From the NCBI RefSeq assembly GCF_004011695.2, contig NC_082425.1, positions 620,001 through 684,000 on the forward strand: a DNA stretch of 64,000 nt. Reading direction: 5' to 3'. The notes under the pieces are model-generated. The model had not been told where the DNA came from. It did not search any database and worked only from the letters and a program-made list of their open reading frames with translations. Positions 1 through 11,300 of the stretch are shown here, piece after piece. Position 1 is the stretch's first letter, and each line of letters starts with the position of its first letter. Position numbers and translations under genes: made by a program. This stretch comes from Ascochyta rabiei. Lineage: Eukaryota; Ascomycota; Dothideomycetes; Pleosporales; Didymellaceae.

Positions 1-7
1 TCTGCAG

Positions 8-828
8 GTGCCCGAGCTGCACGTTGGCCGGATCGAACTTGTCGTTGAAAAGTTACAAGCAGACCTGAACCTGAACGCCAAAGTTGCTGGCCTTGTTCAG
101 ATCAATGCCGGAGTTGCAGTTTCGGTCGAGAAGGTCAACATCACCATTGCCGACGTCGATGTGAACCTTGAACTTATAGTAAGACTGGGAAACTTGGTCA
201 ACATTGTCGAACGTGTGTTCGATTCCTTGGACCTAAACCCGCTGTTGCTCAGCTTGGTTGGTAACGTCACAAACTTGGTGGGAGAGGTCATTGGCGCAGT
301 GGACGGTTTGGTGAGTAGTCGCAGGAATTATTAATAACCAGAGAGGGATTTACTGACAATGGTAGCTCGGTTCCATCACTCAAGGCGGCAAAACCCTTAA
401 CTTCCTAGTCGACAACTTGGGTAATATCGTCCAAGAGGTTGTTGGAGGCGGCGGTGATGCTCTCTCGCAAATTGTTGGTAACTACAAAGTGAGTTGAAAG
501 CATTTGAGTCAAAGACGATGTAATAATGGAGTCCTACAGTTGAACATGACGGAAGTCACAGGAACCGTGAAGCAAGTGGGTCAGGGCCTTACACAAAAGA
601 CCTTTTCGTACGAGCCCCTGAACGCGCTCATCGACATCGTGACAAACACAGCTGGTGAATCAAAGGATCTCCCTTTCTGATATTCAGTAGTCATTAACGC
701 AACGCACAGGACAAGTTGTACAGGCTACAGTCCAGAAGCCTTCTTCTAGCGGAGGTGCAACATCCACACCATCTGCGACAGCTACACCTGTAACACTGCC
801 TATCAGCTCATCTACTGGAGCTGTCTAG
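8..828 (+). CDS. Secreted hydrophobic repeat-like protein, 5' end missing
   Basis: The visible exons are 8-310, 366-488, 540-654 and 710-828. They join in frame to give 219 residues before TAG at 826-828. Bases 1-7 end in CAG and look like an intron acceptor, so the gene begins upstream of the window. The protein is rich in Val, Leu, Asn and Gly, with loosely repeating segments such as NLVNIVERVF, NVTNLVGEVI and NLGNIVQEVV. It has several N-glycosylation sequons (NIT, NVT, NMT) and a Ser/Thr/Pro-rich tail. This composition suits an extracellular or cell-wall protein, but the signal peptide would lie outside the window. I do not recognise a named family. The introns are 55, 51 and 55 nt with normal GT..AG ends, so the gene looks intact in the part seen. 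Confidence 0.6.
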
Positions 829-1291
829 ATCAATACAAGGGCTGCAATAAGAGCCGTCAATTCAGCTAGTCGATATATGATGTCGTTCTCTTCTTACGAC
901 GCACCATGGAATGCGTTCGGGGAGACACGGGGACAGAGCACATCAATACTCAAGCCTACAGACTAACACGTTTACCTATATCACATACAGCACAACATGG
1001 ATGCGGTAGACGTGAGGAAAAGCAGTCTGACGACCGCGTCCGTGTCATAGTGTGATTTGTAGGGAGTGAGCTCCCAATTTGCATTTGAGAATAAATGCAC
1101 AAATTTCGTGATATAGTTGAAACAAATTCGCGTACATTTCTGGGCTAACAAGAGGCAAAAGCGTGCTAAAAGATCTAAAGGAGTGCAGTGTTGTGAGTCA
1201 ACAGATGCGACTCTAGCGCGTTCCTGACGCCTGCTCTTCCTTTCCGACATCTCCCATTTCCACCATTCCCAGCGTACCCTTGCTCACTAAC
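829..1291. other. Intergenic region between convergent 3' ends
   Basis: This 463-base stretch separates the secreted-protein gene (plus strand) from the MFS gene (minus strand). It should hold both 3' untranslated regions. I see no gene, RNA or repeat in it. The small minus-strand open frame at 981-1250 has no family signal. Confidence 0.6.
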
Positions 1292-2835
1292 CTAGGCAAC
1301 GGGTGTCTTTATCTCGGTTTCTTCCAACTCTCTTCTCCTGTCATCTTTCATAACGAATACCCAGCTTGTCAGAACTGCGCCCACGCACGTCACCAAAAGC
1401 GCGATTGAGCAAATGTAGCTCACGCGATATGCAGGACCAAATTTTGGCTGGTAGATCTGTGGTCCTACAATTCCCATGAATTGGCAACTGGCGTTTGTGA
1501 TCCCAATCGCAAGGCCAGCAGTTGTGGTGCCCCTTGCTGCGCGGATGCGCTCTGGCCAAATTATTGCGAAAAATGATTGTGACGCTGCAGTTGCAATCAT
1601 GACGAAGAGATACTTAGCAACCGGCTGCTTAACGGTGATCAAGAGGATATAGCACACTATCTGTGCGATTTCAACACCCAGGGCAGCTACCCAAGGCGAT
1701 AGGCGCTTGGTGTGGATGAACCAAGCCAGCCCGCACAAGATAATGAACACAAGCGTGAAGGGAGGCTGCTCTGGTCAGCTTCCGATCAGTAGTACTTGTA
1801 GTTACCTTCTCGACCTACCATAGTCATTACTTGCGAAACCGCGGTATTGGAAATCCCCAACTCATGGATCACAGTCGGCAACACAAACGAGATACCCCAT
1901 CCGCCTATCCCATGTGTAATCCATATCATCAAGAAGGGGACAAATGTTGTACTTCTGAATAGCTCCCTGATCTGGTCGAAGTCGAAAGTCTTTGCATGCA
2001 TCGTCGGTGCCTGGTTTGGTAGATCTGCAACAATTGCTGCACGTTCTTCATTACTGAGGAAATCCGCAGTCTCCGGATAGTTCGGTAAATAGAACCAAGT
2101 GTAGACAGAGAATAGGACAGCAGGAATACCTTCGAGTATGAACAGCTGGACCTTGTCAGCTAAAGGCTAGCAGATGCTTGATGTAGGGGTACATACCCAT
2201 CTCCAACCACTAAGTCCAGCAACGCCGTTCATGTAGGAGACTGCGTAGGCCAGCAATCCGCTAACCGTCCCCGCGAACATACCACAAGCATAAAGGAAAG
2301 CGATCCGTAACGGCAGATGATCTGTCGAATACCAGAAACTCATGTGAAAAAGCACCCCCGGGTAGAAGCCTGCTTCGGCTGCACCGAGGAAGAAGCGGCA
2401 CGCCAGGATACCTGCGTAGTTCTGTGTGGCGGCTTGACACATCGAAATGATACCCCATGTTATCATTATCCGCGACATCCAGACGTTTGGCTTGAAGTGT
2501 TTCAGTGCGAGCGTGGCCACAGGTTCGAAGACCATGTATGGGTAGTAGAAGATGCTCAAAGCCCATGCCCACTCGGCAGATGTTAGACCTCCTAACTCTT
2601 TCTTGATGCCGTTGCCTTCTTCGAGGTTCATGATGGCTGTGTTGGAGATGTTGATCATGTTGGTCCGCATGAACAGCAGGACAAAAGCATACCAGCACAG
2701 AAGCCGCTTGTCAACCTTCCGTTGAGCAGCCTTAAGAACCGATCCTGACCGAAATCTTTCTGGTGTAAATTGAGACTCAGGCACACTTAGTGGCCCTTTC
2801 TGCGGCAGATCCTTGAGGCTATGCGCGGACGCCAT
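1292..2835 (-). CDS. MFS transporter, anion:cation symporter (allantoate/nicotinate permease-like) family
   Basis: The minus-strand exons are 2835-2197, 2151-1819 and 1765-1292, giving 481 residues. The introns are 45 and 53 nt (GTATGT..AAG and GTAGGT..CAG). The protein has the pattern of the fungal Dal5/Tna1-like branch of the major facilitator superfamily: a polar N-terminus, a first helix near residue 45, a conserved 'GWRW' just before intron 1, then 'FILEGIPAV' and 'FYLPNYPETADFLS' leading into the central cytoplasmic loop, and a second set of helices. It ends in a charged cytoplasmic tail (KDDRRRELEETE). This family usually moves small organic anions such as allantoate, nicotinate or other carboxylates with protons. 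The substrate cannot be read from sequence. It stands alone, with no catabolic partner gene beside it. Confidence 0.85.
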
Positions 2836-4450
2836 GGTAACGTTTGTAGTAAATAGATAGGTTGCAGCTTTGTATAGCTGTATGGGTGGATCTAAAGAAG
2901 GCTACTTCGTGATTGAAGGTCTTGTTTCTTTGGGCTGAATTGGACACCGATGGCTATCAAACAATCATTTTGACTAGGTACGAATGCGCCTTTGGTTGAA
3001 ACTGTCCTGCACTAACGTCCACCCCACAGCGATTAGCATTCCCCGTGAAACCAAGAAACCAGACAGTAGGCCTAGAGAACCACCGCAAATCATATCTTAC
3101 ACCTATGCGACATGTCTGCGCTTTCTGAAAGGCAATTACAATCGCCTTGCATTCAGTGACTACCGATTGCAGCAACTTTCTGCGTAACAGTCCCGCAAAT
3201 TTGGTAGTCCCGACTCTGCCAAATGCACAAGAGTCACACTCCGTCCTTAGCGCCCATCCTAGGAGGTTTGTCGTGGATTTGTACTGGTGCCCGACTTCGG
3301 ATTTCCTGTACATTGATGTCAAATGCTAGCACCGTATCCGAATTGTGTTAGACTCGTAACGCTGTCAGATTACACAGCATGTCGAGTCTCGCAGGAATGG
3401 TGATTCTAAGCCAATACAAACCAAAGGCTCTTTGATGATAAATTAGTAAGCTGGTAGTCTGCATCGAGTGTGCTATGTCTCTGGTTCGACGACTCTTTGC
3501 ATCTCTGGCTCTCGGACAGTAACAGAAGCCGGTACAAGCCCAGTAGACTCTTAGTTACGAGATGCATTTACTGATAGTCCTTGTTTCCTCTGATTACCGG
3601 AAAGACAAAATCCCAGTTTCTGTGTACGTTATGTGTAGCACTTTTGATTAAGTTGCCATTGCTTAGATGTGGTATCCGGAAAGCTGTCCTAGGCATATTA
3701 TAGCACATATTAACGGCGAGTAATGGGCAGATGGCAGCAACTACCATGAATTCAAGGCGCGTGCAAACTCACCTATCGAGTCACTGGATCACCGAAAAAC
3801 CTTTGTACCCACCAATCTTGTGGATTATATTAGTACCTCCGATTACGTACGCACCCACCCCGGATCTTCACGGCTACGATCAAAATACGTCATATAGAAG
3901 CGAGAATTTCCAACTGGCTAGCTATAATTTGTTAATAGTGAAAGTGACGGATTGGGTGACAAATTAGGACAGCATGCAGGGCAAAACGTGACAACCACAG
4001 AAAACCAGCCAACGCTCATAATCTATATCAATAAATCAACATTCTAGATTTGGAGTGGGTGCGTACCTATCGCTAGGCATTGTACTTCATCAGACTGAGC
4101 AGTGATGTTGACGTCGAACCTATAACATCGTGTTTGTTTGAAACCAGGGGCCTTGTGGCTGGTAAGAACCTCATGTGAAGTTGACGCGAGGGCGGGGGAA
4201 TGTGAGGGGGCGGTCAAGAACTATCACAATGACAACGACGAGGCCGAAATAAGTGGCAAGAAATTCAGGCCAGGAAAACTAGAATTCGAAGAGAAATCAA
4301 TGCGCCAAGTTCGAGAAGAAGTTGGGCATTACTAACAAAAGAAGATTGTCTGCAATGATTGCTGGAGATAAGGAGCGAAAGTTCCTGCGCAAAGCCTGAT
4401 CCGCCGAAGGGAAAAAACCACAACCCCAAGATCAATCAAAAGTCCTGTTT
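2836..4450. other. 1.6 kb intergenic region with no convincing gene
   Basis: Rather AT-rich in parts (about 3300-4070). It contains only short open frames without family signal, codon pattern or plausible splicing (for example 2957-3322, 3731-3967 and 4138-4335). The segment next to 2836 is the promoter of the MFS gene. I found no terminal repeats or transposase remnants by eye; a decayed mobile element cannot be excluded without a repeat search. Confidence 0.5.
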
Positions 4451-5062
4451 TTACCAATTCAAGTACAACCCACTAACAGTACCGTCCCACTGTACCCTAT
4501 CTTGATCTCCAGCAGGCACAAGCTCGTATCCGACAAGACCGTTCTTTACATTCCAGTCTCCAATTTTCGGGCACTTGAACCCACTCAATTGATTAGGCGC
4601 AAAGTCCAGCACCGTGGCATCTCCGTTGTAGTTGACCTTCATTCTGCCCAAAGGGTTATTTCTCTGATTTCCTGGACCTCCCCATCCCGTACTTCCCTCC
4701 TTTGGTGCCGGCTGCAGAGAAGAGAAGACATCGATGAGCCCAGTGCCGGACCAGAAAGAGCCCGAGGTAGGGCTGGATGACTGCGTGCCAGATTCGAGCC
4801 AGAAGCGCAGGAAGCAGTTTTCTGGTAAATTCTTGCCGTTGAGATCGAAGGTTACAAGCGTGCTGTTGTCGCGACCGTCCCAGTTATTGCGGGATACCTC
4901 GCCGCGGGCAACACCATAGTCGATGGCGCCGTTGGAGCTGTGGTAGATAGAGATTGTAGACGGTGAAAGAACATTTCCCTTGGGGAAACGTGCCTCGAGG
5001 GCAGCTGGGGCAGCTGAGGCTATCGAGACCAGTGTTGCAAGGGCAATGGTGGAAAAGTGCAT
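4451..5062 (-). CDS. Small secreted protein, possibly But2-domain-like
   Basis: A single-exon gene of 203 residues. The N-terminus is a clear signal peptide (MHFSTIALATLVSIASAAP...), probably cut near residue 18-20, followed by a possible Kex2-type region (LEARFPKG). The mature part has only two cysteines (in ENCFLRF and FKCPK), enough for one disulfide. It ends in a beta-rich segment finishing 'GTVSGLYLNW'. The segment order resembles fungal proteins carrying the C-terminal domain named after the ubiquitin-binding protein But2, which in ascomycetes is often found on small secreted proteins. That assignment is from memory of the pattern and is tentative. A TATA box lies about 145 bp upstream. 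The role is unknown; a secreted surface or effector-like protein is possible. Confidence 0.75.
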   Translation of the reverse strand: MHFSTIALATLVSIASAAPAALEARFPKGNVLSPSTISIYHSSNGAIDYGVARGEVSRNNWDGRDNSTLVTFDLNGKNLPENCFLRFWLESGTQSSSPTSGSFWSGTGLIDVFSSLQPAPKEGSTGWGGPGNQRNNPLGRMKVNYNGDATVLDFAPNQLSGFKCPKIGDWNVKNGLVGYELVPAGDQDRVQWDGTVSGLYLNW

Positions 5063-5687
5063 CGTGGGTCAACGTTCAGTGATATTTGGTGAGGAGGATG
5101 TATACTGGGTTTGGTTGATTGCTTAATAGACTGCAAAATCCTATCGTGCGAGAGAAGACGTTGCTAATGTTGTTGTGATGTTTTGTTTGGTGTTCTGCAA
5201 GTCACTTTATATGTCTTCCCCCTCACCAGACTTTCCCAGAATACACATTTTCGTCAGTGGGTCACGATGCTCACTCTCAGCCCTCGATTTGGATTTGAAC
5301 ACTGTCATACAACCTCGTAATGAGCCCTACTAGTAGAGATGTCCATCACGAGGTTATTTGCAGAAGGCGCAGCTTCACACGGCCAAGTGGCTTGCAGTGG
5401 TGAGGCACTGCTTGTCAGCGTTGCTTTCGCAGTCCGCCTGTAACCACCATCCCAAGCGTTCTAGCAAACCTAGCGAATCGGATCAACACCATCTCTCGTA
5501 ATTCGTTTTTAGATGCGGAGTTTACATAATGACAGGAGTGGTGTGTATCATGGAACCTATGGAAGTGCGGCTGAGGGCTAGCCCAATTCGGGATCTATTT
5601 TGGAAGCTGCTATGCTAAATTTTCTTACCCTTTAGCTTCGCTTTGGGCTTGGACAAGCGTCTTGTCGCGTAGGGCGTCGTATGACCA
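5063..5687. other. Intergenic region, promoter of the secreted-protein gene
   Basis: This stretch runs from the start of the small secreted protein gene to the stop codon of the HPPK-DHPS gene; both genes are on the minus strand. Apart from the TATA box I see nothing else definable. Confidence 0.5.
5206..5211 (-). promoter_or_regulatory. TATA box of the small secreted protein gene
   Basis: On the minus strand the bases read TATAAA, about 145 bp upstream of the ATG at 5062, within a pyrimidine-rich setting. Placement and sequence fit a core promoter element. Confidence 0.5.
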
Positions 5688-7401
5688 TCACACTCTCCAG
5701 ATAGCATCCGCCATCTTAGCAACCTGTACCATCTCAGCCACATCATGCACCCTAACAATGTCAGAGCCACCTTTTATCGCGGCTGTAACTGCCGCAGCAG
5801 TACCCCAGGTCCTGTTCTTCGCTTCTTGTACACCTGTAACTTTCCCAATAAAGGCCTTTCTACTCGTGCCTACCAGCCATGGGAAGCCCTCCAAACCGGG
5901 ATATTTCGTCAATTCATCCAGACGCCGGAGCAACTCCAGGTTCTGCTTCTGTGTCTTTGCAAAGCCAATGCCCGGATCCAAAATGATGCGCCAGCGGCGG
6001 ACGCCTGCTGCCTCAGCAGCACGCACACGCTCAAGAAGCTCGCGACCTACGCCTTCGATCACTCCCTCGGGATATGACGTAAGCTTACTCATGGTCTTAG
6101 GCGTGCCACGCATATGCATGAGACATACAGTACAGCCCAACTTTCCCATGATGGGGAGCATGTTGTCATCCATAAGACCAGCGCTCACGTCGTTGATGAT
6201 GTGCGCACCAGCTCGGATCGACTCTTCGGCTACATCAGCACGATATGTATCAATACTGATTGCAACATTGCGTGCTTCTGATAAACGTCTGATCAAGGTG
6301 ATAGCGGGCAGTATGCGAGCAAGCTCTTCCTTTGCTGAAACTTGAATAGCGCCAGGTCGAGTCGACTGGCCGCCAATGTCAAGGATGGTCGCTCCAGCTG
6401 CAATATAAGATTTGATCGTATTTTTCAGCGTGGCTTCATCGTTGTTGAAGTTCTTGCCTCCATCAGAGAATGAATCTGGTGTGACGTTGAGAATTGACAT
6501 GATGCGTGTATCTCGGTCTGACTGATAGGCTGTGATGTTGGGAAGTGTAGGCGCAAGTGGGGTCAGAGGTGACAAGGGCTCATCCGAGTGGGGAAGACAG
6601 GATAGATGCTCTTTGAGTGGACCTGCCGGTAAAGCATTGTGCAGAGGTAAGCTCTCTTCTGGAATTAATCTGGGGCTAGTAAGTTTACGAGACGCAAATG
6701 GTGAGATGACAACTCACTCGCAGAGTGGACGTAAAACAAACTCTCTTTCAAGCATCAAGGCGTGCGGTAGTTGCAGCCTCTCGCTCTTCATAGTGACATC
6801 GTTGTAGAGTAATATGTCCAGATCAATGTTCCTGGGACCTTTGTCAATGACTTTGACGCGTCCCATTCGGCTCTCAACTGCCTGGAGCTCATCTAGCAGC
6901 TGGATTGGTGATAGTGAGGTTTCTATCTGTAATCGTTAGGGTGCTGGACTTGGGGCATGAGCTAGTACGACGTACCTCACATGCACCGTTTACAAACATA
7001 TTCTGATCTATCACGTACATGGCCTTGGTTTCCCACAGGCTACTCGTACGTACGACTTTGATCTTGCCCCCAGCTTCCATCTCCCTGCAGGCCTGCTCGA
7101 TCATAGCTACCCTGTCACCCATGTTGCTGCCCAATGCCACGAAGGCACGATTCTTCTTCTCGCCAATGGCCTGTGAAATGAGACGTACATCCTGCGGCTG
7201 GCAATTCTGTAAATCCCTAAGAGACTTCCGGACCGGAACTGCCGGCTGCGAGCTTAGAGTCGTATAGTATGTTCGACATTGTGGGCATTTTGGTGTTGCT
7301 TGTGATTGGAGGGCATTGTAGAACGGCTTCGGTCTTGGTTGGAAACTCTTCAGCGTGTGTCTCCACGAGCACAGTGCACGCAGCTCTGCTGTGCAAGACA
7401 T
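5688..7401 (-). CDS. FOL1: Bifunctional folate synthesis enzyme: HPPK and dihydropteroate synthase
   Basis: The minus-strand exons are 7401-6976, 6926-6718 and 6669-5688, giving 538 residues. After an Arg/Ser/Thr-rich N-terminus resembling a mitochondrial presequence comes the pyrophosphokinase domain (HPPK): 'FVALGSNMGDR', 'NMFVNGACE', and 'KGPRNIDLDILLYND' with the metal-binding DxD. The dihydropteroate synthase domain follows: 'ILNVTPDSFSDGG', 'DIGGQSTRPGA', 'INDVSAG', 'ILDPGIGFAKT' and 'VGTSRKAFIG'. Together they pyrophosphorylate 6-hydroxymethyl-dihydropterin and couple it to p-aminobenzoate. Yeast Fol1 has an extra N-terminal dihydroneopterin aldolase; none is present here, so that step must be encoded elsewhere. 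The ATG at 7401 is chosen because the open frame upstream of it contains no other ATG before a stop. The gene is divergent from the nitronate monooxygenase gene. Confidence 0.92.
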
Positions 7402-7693
7402 GGCCACCAGATCACAGAGCGCTCGTGATGCCGGCTGGTTCGCATGTGATGCAGCCGGGTGCCGGGTGAAAATCAGTAGCGGCGGCACGCTACCCCGGAT
7501 CTTGCTTGCCAATGCGGTCTAGCGCCCTCTCCACTTGTTGTGCCTCGGCAGACGGCTCGATTGCTGGAGAGTCGACGTACTCCTCACCCCATGACTACCC
7601 GTGCTCCTCCGTCCCCTACATATCACTTTCACTTGTTCTATCACAAAACCTGTACCTTGCACTTTCCCAAAATCTCAAAACAGACCAGTCACC
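7402..7693. promoter_or_regulatory. Shared divergent promoter region
   Basis: Only 292 bp separate the start codons of the folate gene (minus strand) and the nitronate monooxygenase gene (plus strand), so both promoters must lie here. A CT-rich tract (about 7600-7680) precedes the plus-strand ATG. No specific factor site is evident. Confidence 0.5.
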
Positions 7694-8868
7694 ATGTCTT
7701 CTCCACGTATGTATTCGCGTCATGTAGTGCGCACATGTATCTGACGCACCATAGAGCAAATCCGCACAAAGCTCACTGATCTGCTTAAGATCAAGCACCC
7801 CGTCATGCTGGCGGGCATGAACGTCGCTGCTGGTCCCAAACTCGCTGCTGCCGTCACCAATGCTGGAGGCCTGGGTGTTATCGGTGGCGTTGGTTACACG
7901 CCTGACATGCTGCGAGAGCAGATCGCAGAGCTCAAGGGCTACCTGAACGACAAAGACGCGCCCTTCGGTATCGACCTCCTGCTCCCCCAGGTGGGTGGTA
8001 GTGCACGAAAGACCAAGTAAGTGCACACGCTAGTCTCCTATTGTGAGCTATGCTGACATGTAATAGCTACGACTACACCAAGGGCAAGCTGAACGAACTT
8101 GTCGATATCATTATCGACTCTGGGGCGAGGCTGTTTGTGTCCGCCGTTGGTGTTCCCCCCAAGGCCGTTGTCGAGAAGCTGCACAAGCACGGCATTCTAT
8201 ACATGAACATGATCGGTCACCCCAAGCACATCAAGAAGTGTCTCGACCTTGGTGTTGACATCATCTGCGCACAGGGTGGTGAGGGTGGTGGACACACTGG
8301 CGACACACCCACATCTGTCTTCATTCCAGCGGCGGTCAAGATGGTTGAGGGCCATAAGTCACCTCTCACTGGTGAGCAAGTGCAAATTGTCGCTGCTGGT
8401 GGTATTTTCAATGGTCAGTCGCTCGCTGCCATGCTTACTTTTGGCGCCACTGGTGTCTGGGTCGGTACGCGCTTCATCCTTGCTGAGGAGGCTGGCGCCC
8501 CCAAGGCCCATCAGGAAGCAGTACGCACAGCTGGTTTCGATGACAATGTGCGCACAATTATCTTCACGGGACGACCTCTCCGCGTCCGCAACAACCCGTA
8601 CATCGCAAACTGGGAAGAAAACAGGGCGGCCGAGATCAAGGAACTTACCAGCAAGGGCATACTACCTGTTGAGCACGATCTCGAGAAGCTGGGTGATGAT
8701 CTTGACGATGACACCATGGACAACGCGCGACCATTCCTGATGGGTAAGGTTGCTGCCGTTGTCAACGAGAAGAAAAACGCAAGAGAAATTGTTGACGAGA
8801 TTGTCGGGGATGCCGTCAAGTGGCTGCAGACCAGCAACGGATATATTGTATCCAAGTCGAAGCTATAG
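7694..8868 (+). CDS. Nitronate monooxygenase (2-nitropropane dioxygenase family)
   Basis: The exons are 7694-7706, 7755-8016 and 8067-8868, giving 358 residues. The first coding exon is only 13 nt; its frame joins correctly through a 48-nt intron (GTATGT..TAG). The protein is an FMN-dependent TIM barrel. 'LLKIKHPVMLAGMN' is the usual first strand. 'GGEGGGHTGD' carries the glycine-rich FMN phosphate loop and the histidine taken as the catalytic base in Neurospora nitronate monooxygenase. 'GGIFNGQSLAAMLTFGATGV' and 'WVGTRF' complete the phosphate-binding end. The family oxidises alkyl nitronates such as propionate 3-nitronate to aldehydes or semialdehydes plus nitrite, and detoxifies nitro compounds. 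Gene length and motifs are complete. It is a single-gene neighbour of the folate gene, not part of a pathway cluster. Confidence 0.92.
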
Positions 8869-9646
8869 GTGGAGTAGCTGCGTATGATTTGTCAGATAGT
8901 TTAGCATGTTCAACAACGTTTGCAACATCCCCCACAACTTCAGAGTACGCTCCTGTTCATTGCAATGTGCTGCGACATTCGTGTTCTTTGAGCTGGATCG
9001 GTCGTTACAAGTCAGATGCTCGCGATTCTTGTATTCGCTGAACTCCATTGGCATGTTTGTCATCGCGAGCGCTCACTACGATGTTCCTGATGTCAAGGAC
9101 TTGGCCATAACAGGTCTCTCTGCATATGTACGTCTGAGGTTTCAGCGCCTAGATAGTGGCATTTTGCTCTTCGTGACAATGGTGTCGAGGTACCTGCTTC
9201 AACGTAACATTCAGCCATTTAGAGCACTCGAGTCTCCTGCAGATTTTCCAAGTCTATTGACGAGACACAGAGTCATCGTGGCTCAGACCCAGGTATTGAG
9301 TTGTGCGGACAGACCCAGTCGTTTGAGGAAGTGACAAGTATGCGCAAGAAGCAAATCGACTACCCCAGTGAAGCGTTATACTAGGACCATTGTGGCGTTC
9401 CGGTGATATTCATGATCGAGTGCCTATCTGAATACTTCACAAAATTGGTGTGGCCACAGAGTGAAAGAACAAAGCATCTGTCAACAGGGAGGCACGTCCA
9501 CGGCTTGGCAGGCGCGACCTGCCAAAAGTCGCGGAGTCGCTAGCTTCACGCATCACCAAGCTCGCGGCTCCGTAGAGACGCTCCACACTGCACAACGACC
9601 CCTTGCAGTCTTCTACTCTCATTGTCTCAGCACAGCGACACTTACC
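8869..9646. other. Intergenic region upstream of CDC73
   Basis: About 780 bases. They contain the 3' untranslated region of the nitronate monooxygenase gene and the CDC73 promoter. The reading frame stays open from 9461 into CDC73, but codons before 9647 show no conserved protein. Nothing else is seen. Confidence 0.5.
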
Positions 9647-10962
9647 ATGACATCACAAGCAGCACAAACGGAGGTGGACGACCCGCTCTACAACTTGCGC
9701 CTGTCCATCAAAGCCTCAGCGACACCCATTCTTAGCACAAGCGCCGAACCCACACCGGCCGACTACCTCGATGACCTGGCACGAGCGACACACATCACAT
9801 TCAATGTCGACGATGCGCATCGAACCTTTGACCTCACAACAGACACGCGCTTTGCGCCAGACAGCAAGCCAATCGACTTGCGCAGCTGTTACTTTGCCTG
9901 GGTCAACAAAGATGCCTCTGTTACCGACTACTTTGCCGCCGTAACGACGCTGAATGAGGAGCTGCCAGGTGGCGCGGGCGGAAGCGTACAGAACTTGACG
10001 TTCGCGCAGAAGATCGAGCTGATTGCGTGGCTGAGTGGGGAGACAGAGAGCAGTGATAGCATCGCATCAATTGACAGCGGCACCGCGACAGCAGCAGCGG
10101 GCGATGCGGCAGCGATTGCGGGCGGAAAGGGCGTACCGGTGGATCGCAACATGAAAAGCACACAAGGTGGCATGGTAGACGCGCGACTCCTCCAGATCTA
10201 CGACGGCGAGAGAAATATGGGTGACCACAACACCATCTTACGCGGGAACAAGCCTATTGTAAGAATTTCAAACTTACTAAGAACGTACCAAGCTAATATA
10301 CCCAGGACTTCTCCCTCTATCGTAAAACTGCCGCCTCGTTCTTCCGTTCGCGCCCCGATTCGCACAAACCCAGCGCCCCGCAACCTGCGCTCGTATCGAA
10401 CCTTACAAAGAAGCCACACCAGAAGGTGCAGCCTATCATCCTACTCTCGCCATCTGCCTCGTCCCTCCTGCGCACTTCCAACATAAAGTCCTTCCTCGAC
10501 GACGGCATCTTCATTCCTCCTAATGCCGCCGACACGACCTCGGCAAACATGATCCAGATCCGTCGACCGATGCCTTCCATCTCCTCGCAGCCCATAACCT
10601 TCATCCTAGTCGACAGCACTACCTCTTTCAAGCCAACCTACTGGCAGCGCGTCGTCGCCGTTTTCACTACAGGTCAGACCTGGCAGTTCAAATCGTACAA
10701 GTACCCGAACCCGGCCGAGCTGTTCAGCCACTACCCAGGTATCTACGTGGGGTGGCAGGGCGAGGAGACGCCTGAAGGAATCCAGAATTTGGGGAGAGGC
10801 GTATTGAGCGCCAAGGTGGACAAGTGGACGGGCAGCGAGAAGGGGCGGTGGAGGGACAGGGAGGTTGTGGAGAGGATTTGGGGCCGTATTGAGGAGGGCA
10901 TGAGGCGGGCTGGGTGGACGAGGGAGGGGCCTGGGTTGGCGGGTCAGCAGCCTGGACGGTAG
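9647..10962 (+). CDS. CDC73: Paf1 complex subunit Cdc73 (RNA polymerase II accessory factor)
   Basis: The exons are 9647-10258 and 10306-10962, giving 422 residues; yeast Cdc73 has 393. The single 47-nt intron has a TACTAA-type branch point. The N-terminal half is acidic and variable after 'DDPLYNLRLSIKA'. The C-terminal half is the conserved Ras-like Cdc73 domain: 'PIILLSPSASSLLRTSNIKS' followed by FLDDG, then 'PITFILVDST', 'YWQRVVAVFTTGQTWQFKSY' and 'PGIYVGWQGE'. Cdc73 acts in the nucleus within the Paf1 complex (Paf1, Ctr9, Leo1, Rtf1, Cdc73), which travels with elongating polymerase II and promotes H2B ubiquitination and H3 methylation. The ATG at 9647 fits family start positions; the upstream in-frame codons lack conservation features. 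Confidence 0.93.
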
Positions 10963-11300
10963 ATTCACGGAAGAGCTGGTGAACCGAAAGGCAAACATGT
11001 AGAAGTACTGATATGAGGCGTTGGGTGTTTGGAAAGAGCAAAGCTGCATGGCATGCATGGCGTACCTATCTCGAAAAAACTGGCGTTGGTTGCGCAGAAT
11101 TCGGAAGATGGAGAACAAAGAACAAAGACACCACAAAGCAAATGCGTGCGAGCCATCATGAACTAGTAATGTTGTGAATTCGATATCGCGATACGCGCTC
11201 GTAGATTCATCAATCATGGTCTGAACAGCAAAATAACCCGCCCGCCATATAGCTAGCTCATTAGATTGAAAGCGAAACTTTTCCTCCCACGACCTGACAT
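10963..11300. other. Intergenic region between convergent genes
   Basis: The 338 bases hold the 3' untranslated regions of CDC73 (plus) and LEU1 (minus). No other feature is seen. Confidence 0.5.

Noticed and set aside
2836..4450. Possible decayed transposon or extra genes in the 1.6 kb gap
   Set aside because: No terminal repeats, no transposase or reverse transcriptase pieces, and no spliceable frame found by eye. AT richness alone is not enough.
5662..6345. 227-residue plus-strand open frame opposite the DHPS domain
   Set aside because: Antisense to conserved DHPS motifs; Ser/Arg/Pro-rich composition typical of shadow frames.
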